DNA of 64,000 bases, from NCBI GenBank assembly GCA_945865635.1, contig CAMBEP010000008.1, positions 62,001-126,000 of the forward strand, written 5' to 3'. How positions within the stretch are numbered: position 1 is the stretch's first letter; every line of letters begins with the position of its first letter. Of the stretch, positions 34,904-42,556 are shown piece after piece. Origin of the DNA: Candidatus Kuenenia stuttgartensis (GTDB lineage: Bacteria > Planctomycetota > Planctomycetia > Isosphaerales > Isosphaeraceae). The notes under the pieces were generated by a model, which made no database searches, had not been told where the DNA came from, and saw only the letters and a list, made by a program, of their open reading frames with translations. The position numbers and the translations under genes are program-made.

Positions 34904-35176
34904 TCACTCGGCCGTGGTCGGATCGATCATCCGCCGAATCTGGCGTACGGAATTTGCTGGAAAACCACCCTCCAAGGCATGCTTGAGAATCAAAGCCTCT
35001 GACGGTGCGATGTAGACACAATATATCTTGTCGTCTGTCACATAGCTCTCAAGCCATTGAATCTCCGGACCAAGAGTCCTCAAAACCTGACACGATGTCT
35101 GGCTAATCCCCTGCAACTGTTCGCCAGTCAATGTGCCTGCACCCGGCAGTTCCCGCTCAATCACGAATTTCGGCAT
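34904..35176 (-). CDS. DUF4242 family small protein
   Basis: A 90-residue protein of the DUF4242 family (some members are annotated as nickel-binding). The family pattern is seen: PKFVIERELPGAG at the start, then W.ESYVTDDKIYCVYIAPSEALILKHA. It has a ferredoxin-like fold in known structures. The true start is likely ATG 35176 (MPKFVIERE); the frame extends seven residues to 35197. It is on the same strand as, and 109 bases upstream of, the His-rich protein gene and may belong to the metal efflux locus. What it does is not established. Confidence 0.75.
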   Translation of the reverse strand: MPKFVIERELPGAGTLTGEQLQGISQTSCQVLRTLGPEIQWLESYVTDDKIYCVYIAPSEALILKHALEGGFPANSVRQIRRMIDPTTAE

Positions 35177-35366
35177 CGTTCCTGATCCTCTCTGCATGAA
35201 TCCACAAAACCACAGCCTTGGATGATTACAATCGATTATAACCCGAAAGCCTCATGTTCTGCCAATCCTTTGAAATCCTCAGAAACCAACCAACCACGAT
35301 ATTTGATCTGATCCTGCCCAGCAAAATGGAAACCCCCTCCGAATCGGTCACCAACCGTCATGAAGA

Positions 35367-36773
35367 ATGACGAAATTTGTTTTCGGGTCCAATCCAATAA
35401 GATTGGTCCATCGACTCGGTGTATTTGAGCTCGCCAAACTCATGGACAAAATCAGGTCGGCAATGAAGCCTAAAACCCACAACTTCCCGTCTGCAACCCA
35501 AGAACAAGCCCGGAAGTCTGGAGTCAGTCGACCATCCAGAATGGTGGCAGGCTGGCAACGACAGGAAGGCATGCGTATCTTTCGTCGCCTCCAGCCCTCA
35601 CGCTGCCTACTGGGACTGGCCGGCGATTACGCCGTATTGATTGCCGCCTGCGCAGTCGCAATCACATTTGATCGCCTTCGTGCCATGAACGACCTTCACT
35701 GGGCTTTTTCTGTACCCGTTTTTGCAATCGCCATTGTCTTTATTGGCGGAGTTCAACACCGCCTGGCCTCTCTTGGCCATGAGGCGTCACACTACACCCT
35801 CCTGAAAAACCGATTCGCCAACGACCTCGTCGCCGACCTCTTCTGCATGCTACCAATCTTCTCCAACGTGGCCATCTATCGCCTCTTTCATATGGCGCAT
35901 CATCAGTTTGTCAACGATCCTGACAAAGACCCGGACATCATCAACCTTGGCAGATCCAAAAAATTACACCTCTTCCCCATGTCCCGTTCCCAGTTCATTC
36001 GCGAAGCACTGCTTCGCCCCATTCTCAGCCCCATGACATTCTCAAAATACCAGTGGGATTATATTTACATCAACCTGCTTGGCAAAGGCGGCAACGTTTA
36101 CATGAAAGCCAACCCCAAGGGCGATGGCTTCAGCAAATGGCCTCGCCTTGGTACTTCGCTCGGCATTTTATTGGTCCTCGCAGAATCCCTGACCATGAAT
36201 CGACTCCTCGCCAATCATCTTCAATCATTCATCCCAGTCGTCGCCTTGGCAAGTCTTCTGGCAGCAGCAGTCGGGGCCGCCGTTCTGCCTGACTGGGCCG
36301 TTTATCAATCGCCTTTCAAAGAGCCTTATAATAGCCGTGTGGGTGGCTGGTTTCGAATCGCATTTTATACCTTCGGGCTCGTTGCCCTGACCTACCTCAA
36401 CAGCATCACCGGCTATCTCGCCAGCCTTTATTTCCTCCTCCTCTGGATCACCCCCATCAGCACCACGTTTCCCTATTACATGCTTCTCAGAGACATGTAT
36501 CAGCACTCAAACGCCGATGCTGGACGAATCACCAACACACGCGTCTTTTATACAGACTGGCTCACCGACTGGGCCGTTTTTGTACATGGACAGGATCAAC
36601 ACACACCACACCACCTTTTCCCGAGCGTTCCCTACTACCATCTCGATTCCCTACACGAATGGCTTAAGGAAAATGATCCGGAATATGCCCTCAAGGTGAT
36701 CGAAGTTCACGGCACTTTCCAAAACCGTAACGGCAAGCCCACCATTATCGATGAGCTGACACGGCGGCCTTGA
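35367..36773 (+). CDS. Membrane fatty acid desaturase
   Basis: A di-iron membrane desaturase of up to 468 residues. The three His boxes are present: HEASH near 137, HMAHH near 175 and HTPHH near 413, in the spacing of acyl-lipid/acyl-CoA desaturases and hydroxylases. There are hydrophobic segments between and after the boxes. The enzyme would insert a double bond (or hydroxyl) into fatty acyl chains using O2 and an electron donor; the position and substrate are unknown. ATG 35367 is the first start; ATG 35442 or 35463 fit as well, since the first 30 residues are not family-like and there is no clear ribosome binding site. It is followed by comEC on the same strand, 165 bases downstream. Confidence 0.87.
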   Translation: MTKFVFGSNPIRLVHRLGVFELAKLMDKIRSAMKPKTHNFPSATQEQARKSGVSRPSRMVAGWQRQEGMRIFRRLQPSRCLLGLAGDYAVLIAACAVAITFDRLRAMNDLHWAFSVPVFAIAIVFIGGVQHRLASLGHEASHYTLLKNRFANDLVADLFCMLPIFSNVAIYRLFHMAHHQFVNDPDKDPDIINLGRSKKLHLFPMSRSQFIREALLRPILSPMTFSKYQWDYIYINLLGKGGNVYMKANPKGDGFSKWPRLGTSLGILLVLAESLTMNRLLANHLQSFIPVVALASLLAAAVGAAVLPDWAVYQSPFKEPYNSRVGGWFRIAFYTFGLVALTYLNSITGYLASLYFLLLWITPISTTFPYYMLLRDMYQHSNADAGRITNTRVFYTDWLTDWAVFVHGQDQHTPHHLFPSVPYYHLDSLHEWLKENDPEYALKVIEVHGTFQNRNGKPTIIDELTRRP

Positions 36774-36938
36774 CACGCATATTGGAATCATCTCTCAACT
36801 CATTGAAGCAGGGCCTGGGCTCTGCTTCAATTTCGGATATTTAAAAAACATCCAGCTTTCAGACGAATATTTGTTTGCTTGCCGTTCGTTCTTAGCGCAA
36901 CATAGCCATTCTGAACCCTGATTCAATACAAACCATTT

Positions 36939-39725
36939 TTGCATGGAATCAACTACGCGTTGTCGTTCGTAAAGGTCATCCTATTCGGGATTTCAGCCAT
37001 TCAGCCAGCCTCTCTAGAACCACTCACCGAACCGTTCTCCCCACAGTCGGTGCTCCCGCCCGCCGTATTTGCACACCCTGTCACAAGCTCATGTCTTAGT
37101 TTCGTGACAGGTACGGCAACCGGAATTCTAATCAATCGATTTACGAACTTATCATCGCCTGACTTTATCCAATATACAGTTGTGGTCGGCTTTTTACTGC
37201 TTTGGAAAATTCAATTTTCCCAATTGCGAAAATGGCTTGCGGCTTGCTTTCTGATCGGGATCAGCTTGGGCGAGGATCTTCACCACTATGAATGGCAGGC
37301 CGTCGACAATCAAAATATTCGTCACTTGCTTGATCCAAATCATCCACGACTCCTCAGCCTTTCAGGAGTTGTTATGGAACGTGAAGACAAGCCGTCCCCC
37401 ACCGACAATAATACAATAAGTCGTCTGATCATAAAAGTCGATCAAATTCAAGGCAGGTCGGAAATACAGCCATGCACAGGCCGCTTCCTGCTTGAAACCA
37501 AATCTCAACAAGCCGATCGTGTTTCAGTGGGTCAACCGCTTGTTGTCAAAGGCTGGCTTGAAGAACTGCCGGACTCGTTGAATCCCGGAGAATGGTCGCT
37601 CAGGAAATTCTGGCAATCACGCGGTGTTGAAGCCTATATGGACGCCCGAAATCGCGGCCAGATCTCACCCGACCCTAATGGTCACTCCATTTGGTGGAGA
37701 GTCCTGCGCGAAACGATTCGTAAGCAGTGCCGAATTGCAATCCAAACGGCTGTGCCTGAAAGCCGTTCCGGATTGATTGAAGCACTCGTGCTGGGAATTC
37801 GCGAAAATGTCAGTACACCAGCCAAAGAATTGTTTCGCGATACCGGTACATTGCATCTACTGGCCATTTCAGGATTGCATCTTCAAGTCGTCTCCATGTT
37901 TGTCATGTGGCTCTCCTCCAGGGTCGGAATCGGCCTGAATACGGCTGCATGGATTGTTGTCGTTACCTCTGGCGTCTACGCATTTATCGTCACAGGCGGC
38001 GCTTCCGTCACGCGAGCCACCATCATGGCCATGGCGATTTCCGCCGCAGTGATTCGTCACAGGTCGGGCAGTTTTATCCACAGAATGGCATTGTCAGGCG
38101 CAATTGTACTTTGGATAAAACCCGGCGACCTATTCGATGCCGGCGCACAACTCTCCTTTCTCGGCACGGCCTCAATCTTTCTGGCATCCCTGAGTTGGCA
38201 GAAACTGGCTATTTACCTCTCACTCGAAACCGAACGAAATCCACTCGAAATCATCTGGCTGGGCCCTTCATCCCCATTCTTTTTTGAAGATCAACATCAA
38301 ACACAATCGAACTCAAGCTGGAAACTCATTCTGTTTAAATATCTCTGGACCTCTGCAATCCTATGCAAATCAGCTCTTCAGCAACTCTTGCAAGCCCTTT
38401 ATATTTCGTCGTTCGTCTGGCTTATGACCGCAGTGCTTGTGGCCTACCATTTTGGCTCCATCAATCCCGTGGCAATTCTCGTGAATATTCCGCTTGTACC
38501 CGCAACAAGTCTGGCCCTTGTTTCAGGCCTTGCCGGAATTCTCATGAGTTTCACGGGCCTCTCTGTACTCGCAAACCCCCTGATTGTATTTTGTGGATGG
38601 CTAATGCACCTTTGTCTCATCGTCCTTGATTTTGCCATGAAACATGGCACTGGGCCTTCCATCATGCCCCAGTCAGGTCCCATGGTAGTCTCTTTGTTTT
38701 ATGGATTAATGGTCGCAGTCTATTTTGTCAACCGAAAAATCGTTCATCCCACGTACCGACGTCTGCTTTGGGCGCTGCCATTGCTGTGGCTCTCCGTCTC
38801 AACGGCTATTACAAATCACTTGCATTATCAGCCACCTGAATCACTTGAAGTCGAAATGCTGGCAGTCGATCATGGTCTATCGCTCCTGATACGCTGGCCT
38901 GATGGCCAAAACTGGCTTTATGACTGCGGCCAGATGGGACGCCCAAATGTCGGCCGAATGGTCGTTGCGCCTGCATTAAGAGCCCGAGGTGTGCACCAGA
39001 TCGACGCTCTATTGATATCTCATGCCGATTCCGACCATTTCAATGGCGTTGAATCGCTGATGGAATCAGGAATGAGAATTCAACAAGTGATTTCAACAGC
39101 CAATTTCTTTCAAAGTCGCCAGCCAGATGCACTGATTCTCAAAAATCTCTTTGTCGATCAAAATATTACCACAAAAACGGTCCATGCCGGCGACATTTTA
39201 CATGACGACAGAAATGGTGTCGCATGGGTTCGATTCCCAAATCCTGACACTCGTCCAGGCCGCGCTGATAATGCCACAAGTCTGGTTCTTGAACTCTCTG
39301 CATTCGACATGAAAATGATCATTACAGGCGATCTGGAAGGTGAGGGGCTCGATGAATTTGCCTCGAACAAGGGTGAGAGTGCCCCAAAACTCGAATGCGA
39401 TGTCATGACGGCCCCACACCACGGCGGCTTGACCAGCAACCCGGCATGGTTGTACGAACGGCTTTCACCACGTTTCGTACTTTCCAGCCAAGGCAAGAAC
39501 CGGTTTGGCATGGTCGCCGGCCTGCAAAAGCATATTGCCCGATATCGCCCTGAATGCAAATTGCTCACGACCGCCAGTGATGGAGCCATCCGCCTGCAAT
39601 GGTCGCCTGATGGGCTGCGAGTCAAAGGGTTTGCCAAAGACTCTCCGGAAATCCAATTACCCCGCCGGAACCCGCCTCTGGAACAGAGCGACACCGGGCC
39701 CGCCCAGGTGATCCTCAATCCGTAA
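36939..39725 (+). CDS. comEC: ComEC/Rec2 DNA uptake channel protein
   Basis: A 928-residue protein that forms the inner-membrane channel for single-stranded DNA in natural transformation. In order: N-terminal TMs; an OB-like/DUF4131 region (about 145-215, LLSLSGVVMEREDKPSPTD); the competence domain (about 260-560) with HLLAISGLHLQVVSMF and multiple TMs; and a metallo-beta-lactamase-like domain (about 650-900) with LLISHADSDHFNG (HxxxDH-type), ITGDLEGEG and APHHGG, which may act as a nuclease. The start is TTG 36939; no ATG fits well. The last 23 codons overlap the last codons of the enolase gene on the opposite strand. A single gene here, so other competence genes are elsewhere. Confidence 0.92.
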   Translation: MHGINYALSFVKVILFGISAIQPASLEPLTEPFSPQSVLPPAVFAHPVTSSCLSFVTGTATGILINRFTNLSSPDFIQYTVVVGFLLLWKIQFSQLRKWLAACFLIGISLGEDLHHYEWQAVDNQNIRHLLDPNHPRLLSLSGVVMEREDKPSPTDNNTISRLIIKVDQIQGRSEIQPCTGRFLLETKSQQADRVSVGQPLVVKGWLEELPDSLNPGEWSLRKFWQSRGVEAYMDARNRGQISPDPNGHSIWWRVLRETIRKQCRIAIQTAVPESRSGLIEALVLGIRENVSTPAKELFRDTGTLHLLAISGLHLQVVSMFVMWLSSRVGIGLNTAAWIVVVTSGVYAFIVTGGASVTRATIMAMAISAAVIRHRSGSFIHRMALSGAIVLWIKPGDLFDAGAQLSFLGTASIFLASLSWQKLAIYLSLETERNPLEIIWLGPSSPFFFEDQHQTQSNSSWKLILFKYLWTSAILCKSALQQLLQALYISSFVWLMTAVLVAYHFGSINPVAILVNIPLVPATSLALVSGLAGILMSFTGLSVLANPLIVFCGWLMHLCLIVLDFAMKHGTGPSIMPQSGPMVVSLFYGLMVAVYFVNRKIVHPTYRRLLWALPLLWLSVSTAITNHLHYQPPESLEVEMLAVDHGLSLLIRWPDGQNWLYDCGQMGRPNVGRMVVAPALRARGVHQIDALLISHADSDHFNGVESLMESGMRIQQVISTANFFQSRQPDALILKNLFVDQNITTKTVHAGDILHDDRNGVAWVRFPNPDTRPGRADNATSLVLELSAFDMKMIITGDLEGEGLDEFASNKGESAPKLECDVMTAPHHGGLTSNPAWLYERLSPRFVLSSQGKNRFGMVAGLQKHIARYRPECKLLTTASDGAIRLQWSPDGLRVKGFAKDSPEIQLPRRNPPLEQSDTGPAQVILNP

Positions 39726-40970
39726 CAGTCGATTGTATTTCGCAAGCCGCTCACTACGTGCCACCGACCCGATTTTAATTTGACCACAGCCGGATGCCGT
39801 CGCCAGATCTGCGATAAACGTATCTTCCGTTTCACCAGACCTCGCCGAAACCACCGCCCTAAAACCATGGCCAGCGGCCATGGCCAAGGCATCGAAAGTT
39901 TCCGAAACGGTTCCTACCTGATTCAATTTGATGAGTACAGCATTCGCAGATTGCTCGCGAATTCCCTTTTCAATTCGCCCCACCTGAGTCGTGAATAAAT
40001 CGTCGCCTACCAATTGTATCTTGCGCCCCAAGGCCGCATTAAGGCTACGCCAGCCCGACCAGTCGTCTTCAGCCAGCCCGTCTTCAATGGAGCGAATCGG
40101 GTACTTTTCGACCAGGCCTGCAAGAAATACAATCATCTCTTCGGCATGTCGCGGGGCTTTGTGCCATTCACGCAGGCGATAGGAATTTGTATCGGCATCA
40201 TAAAAATGCGATGAGGCCACATCAAGGGCAATGGAAACATCGTCGCCCGGCTTCAGCCCGGCCACTTCGATCGCTTCCATAATGCGCTCAATCGCAGTTT
40301 CATTTGTCGGCAGGCTTGGACCATAACCGCCCTCGTCGCCCACCAGGGCATGCGTTTCGCCATGCTTGCCCAGCACGCGGCCGAGTGAATTATAAACCCG
40401 AACAATCCGCTCCAGAGCCTCTCGATAGCTTACGCAGCCTTCAGGGTAAATCAGAAAATCCTGAAAATCCAAATTGCCACCCGCATGCAGCCCACCTGAA
40501 ATCATATTCACCATCGGCAGTGGCACAATGATGCGGGCTCTGGGGTTTTTCTGTAAATACAACTGGTGCAGGTGTTCATAAAGCTCCACCTCTTGCAATT
40601 CTGCGGCCGTTACTGCGGCGGCCATCGAGACGGCCAGAATGGCGTTGGCCCCCAGACGTCCCTTGTTCGGCGTGCCATCGGCGGCGATCATGGCGTTGTC
40701 GATGGCCACTTGATCATCCGGATCCATGCCTGAGATCAAAGCCGAGAGCAAGGTGTTCACGGCCTCAACAGCCCCGCGCACACCCAGGCCGGCGTACCAG
40801 TGGCGGTCCCCGTCGCGGCGCTCCACGGCCTCGTGCTTGCCGGTGCTTGCGCCAGAGGGGGCTATGGCCCGCCCGGATTTGCCGCAGGCGGTGCGTATTT
40901 CAACCTCAACTGTGGGCCGGCCGCGGCTGTCCAAAACTTCGCGGGCGTGGGTGGTTGCGATTCTGGCCAT
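39657..40970 (-). CDS. Enolase family protein with altered active-site loop
   Basis: A 437-residue enolase homologue, N-terminal and C-terminal (TIM-like barrel) domains both present (ATTHAREVLDSRGRPTVEVE; GDEGGYGPSL; SIEDGLAEDDW; VGDDLF). Metal ligands and the catalytic lysines (LIKLNQ near 348; QIKIGS near 399) are kept. However, the usual SHRSGETED loop reads SARSGETED (Ala 376), and the Glu of the QEFMI motif is Asp (FQDFLI, residue 171); the ALDVAASEFY segment reads ALDVASSHFY. Enolase interconverts 2-phosphoglycerate and PEP. With a missing loop His the protein could be a weak enolase or act on another phospho-acid. The gene is divergent from the GntR gene and convergent with comEC, with 69 bases of overlap. 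Confidence 0.9.
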   Translation of the reverse strand: MARIATTHAREVLDSRGRPTVEVEIRTACGKSGRAIAPSGASTGKHEAVERRDGDRHWYAGLGVRGAVEAVNTLLSALISGMDPDDQVAIDNAMIAADGTPNKGRLGANAILAVSMAAAVTAAELQEVELYEHLHQLYLQKNPRARIIVPLPMVNMISGGLHAGGNLDFQDFLIYPEGCVSYREALERIVRVYNSLGRVLGKHGETHALVGDEGGYGPSLPTNETAIERIMEAIEVAGLKPGDDVSIALDVASSHFYDADTNSYRLREWHKAPRHAEEMIVFLAGLVEKYPIRSIEDGLAEDDWSGWRSLNAALGRKIQLVGDDLFTTQVGRIEKGIREQSANAVLIKLNQVGTVSETFDALAMAAGHGFRAVVSARSGETEDTFIADLATASGCGQIKIGSVARSERLAKYNRLLRIEDHLGGPGVALFQRRVPAG

Positions 40971-41078
40971 GGTTCCCGATACCTTTCCAATGTCTGAATC
41001 TGACGCGAGATTTCGCTTGATCGCCCATCATAAGTTGAACCAACTTTTCAAAAAAGAGGAATCAGCCAGAAAAACAGC

Positions 41079-41107
41079 TTGACACGCCATATGGTCTAGT
41101 GTACTAT
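41079..41107 (+). promoter_or_regulatory. Sigma-70-type promoter of the GntR-ABC operon
   Basis: TTGACA (41079-41084), 17 bases, then TACTAT (41102-41107). This fits the sigma-70 consensus well and sits about 57 bases before the GntR gene start. A GGAG-containing ribosome binding site (AGAGGAGACG, 41148-41157) precedes the ATG at 41164. Confidence 0.85.
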
Positions 41108-41137
41108 CAAACTATTACACCAGATATCTAGTTTGAT
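41099..41137. promoter_or_regulatory. Operator-like palindromes at the promoter
   Basis: GTGTACTA (41099-41106) and TATTACAC (41113-41120) form a 22-bp near-palindrome around six bases, covering the -10 hexamer. A second, perfect 9-bp inverted repeat, ATCAAACTA (41106-41114) and TAGTTTGAT (41129-41137), overlaps it. Both are good candidates for binding of the GntR-family regulator encoded directly downstream, which would then repress its own operon. Confidence 0.75.
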
Positions 41138-41163
41138 GATAGACGACAGAGGAGACGATTTCG

Positions 41164-41580
41164 ATGTGGACCGCGATTGGGTCGGACTCGACGGTGCCGA
41201 TCTTTGAACAGATCATGGCCCAGGTGGTGGCGGTGGTGGCCTCGGGCGGGCTGAAGCCGGGCGAACTGCTGCCCAGCGTTCGGGAAATGGCCGGGCGGCT
41301 GTTGGTCAATCCGAACACGGTGGCCAGGGCCTATGGAGAGCTGGAGCGGGAGGGGCTGGTGGAATCACGCCGCGGCACCGGCATGATGATCACGCCCGAT
41401 GCCGTTGAGAAAGCCGCGTTTATGCGCATTGCCATGCTGAAAAGTCGATTGCGGCCACTGCTGCGCGACGCGCTGGCCTATGGCCTGGACGCCGATGAAA
41501 TCACTCGCCTGATTCAAGCCGAACTGGCCGCCTACGTCTCGGCCAAGCCCGTGAAGCCAAAACCGGCCCGGCCCAAATAA
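41164..41580 (+). CDS. GntR family transcriptional regulator, YtrA subfamily
   Basis: A 138-residue regulator. The winged helix-turn-helix covers residues 8-76, with VPIFEQIMAQVV, LKPGELLPSVREMA, the recognition helix in VNPNTVARAYGELEREGLV and the wing SRRGTGMMI. The C-terminal part is short (about 50 residues, helical, with ADEITRLIQAEL), as in the YtrA subfamily, which usually lacks a large ligand domain and sits in front of ABC transporter genes. That is the case here: the ATPase starts 55 bases later and the permease after it. It likely represses this operon through the palindrome at the promoter. The Lys/Pro-rich end (KPVKPKPARPK) is unusual but short. Confidence 0.92.
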   Translation: MWTAIGSDSTVPIFEQIMAQVVAVVASGGLKPGELLPSVREMAGRLLVNPNTVARAYGELEREGLVESRRGTGMMITPDAVEKAAFMRIAMLKSRLRPLLRDALAYGLDADEITRLIQAELAAYVSAKPVKPKPARPK

Positions 41581-41635
41581 TCAATCCCCAAAAAAACGAC
41601 CCGAAATTATTAAAAAAAAACGAGGAGCAGCTCTC

Positions 41636-42556
41636 ATGACCGCCGCAATTGAAATGAAATCCGTAACCAAGCGATTTGGCGACCGCCTGGTGCTGGACAA
41701 GTTTGACATGGCCGTTGCATCCGGCTCCATCTTCGCCCTGCTGGGCGATAACGGCACCGGAAAAAGCACCACGATGAAAATATTGACAGGCCAGGTGCGA
41801 GCCGACTCCGGCGAAGCCCGCGTGCTGGGCCGCGACGCCTGGGTCAATGCTATTGCATTAAGACACCGGGTCGGTTATGTTCCGGAAAAGCCGAAATTCT
41901 ACGACTGGATGACCGTGGCCGAGTTGGGCCGATTTATCGGCGGGTTTCATCAGCCGGGATTTTTAAAGCGTTACTATGAGGCGTCCGAGCGTCTGGGGCT
42001 CGACACCTCCCGCAAGCTCTCAGACCTCTCCAAGGGCGGTTATGCTCGCGCCGGACTTGCACTTGCACTGGCGATTGATCCGCAGGTCTTATTATTGGAC
42101 GAGCCAACCAGTGGGCTGGATCTTTCCACTCGCCGTGAATTTCTGTCCGGTATGGTCGATCTGGCGGCTGAGGGTCGCACGATTTTAATTACCAGCCACC
42201 AAATTGCCGAAGTGGAGCGCATTGCCAGCCATGTGGGGCTGATGGTCGGCGGAAAGCTGGTCATGTGCCAGACGCTTGATGAATTGAAATCGAACATCGT
42301 TCGACTGGTGGTGCAGGGGAACAGTGAAGAGTTGCCATTGCCGGGCCTGGGCACCGTGTTGCAATCGGAACGCTTTGGCAATATTTGGCGAGGGGTGGTG
42401 CATAAGCCGGATTTGACCTTACTGGAACAGTTTGCGGCTGAGCGGGACACGATTTCATTTCAGTTTGAGCGGCTCTCGCTGGAAGAGATTTACAGTTCTG
42501 TGATTGAATTCTATGGCGTCAAAGCTGCGGAAATCGTGAATGGAGGGGCACGCTGA
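41636..42556 (+). CDS. ABC transporter ATP-binding protein
   Basis: A 306-residue ABC ATPase: Walker A GDNGTGKST at 37-45, Q-loop region GYVPEKPKFYDWM, signature LSKGGYARAGLALAL (LSxGG instead of LSGGQ), Walker B VLLLDEPTSGLD and the switch SHQ. About 80 C-terminal residues follow the core. The signature variation is also found in other ABC-2 type ATPases. GAGGAG precedes the ATG. Its stop TGA overlaps the ATG of the permease (TGATG), so the two are made together. Because of the YtrA-type regulator and lack of a substrate-binding protein it is likely an exporter or antimicrobial/stress-related pump. The substrate is unknown. Confidence 0.92.
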   Translation: MTAAIEMKSVTKRFGDRLVLDKFDMAVASGSIFALLGDNGTGKSTTMKILTGQVRADSGEARVLGRDAWVNAIALRHRVGYVPEKPKFYDWMTVAELGRFIGGFHQPGFLKRYYEASERLGLDTSRKLSDLSKGGYARAGLALALAIDPQVLLLDEPTSGLDLSTRREFLSGMVDLAAEGRTILITSHQIAEVERIASHVGLMVGGKLVMCQTLDELKSNIVRLVVQGNSEELPLPGLGTVLQSERFGNIWRGVVHKPDLTLLEQFAAERDTISFQFERLSLEEIYSSVIEFYGVKAAEIVNGGAR

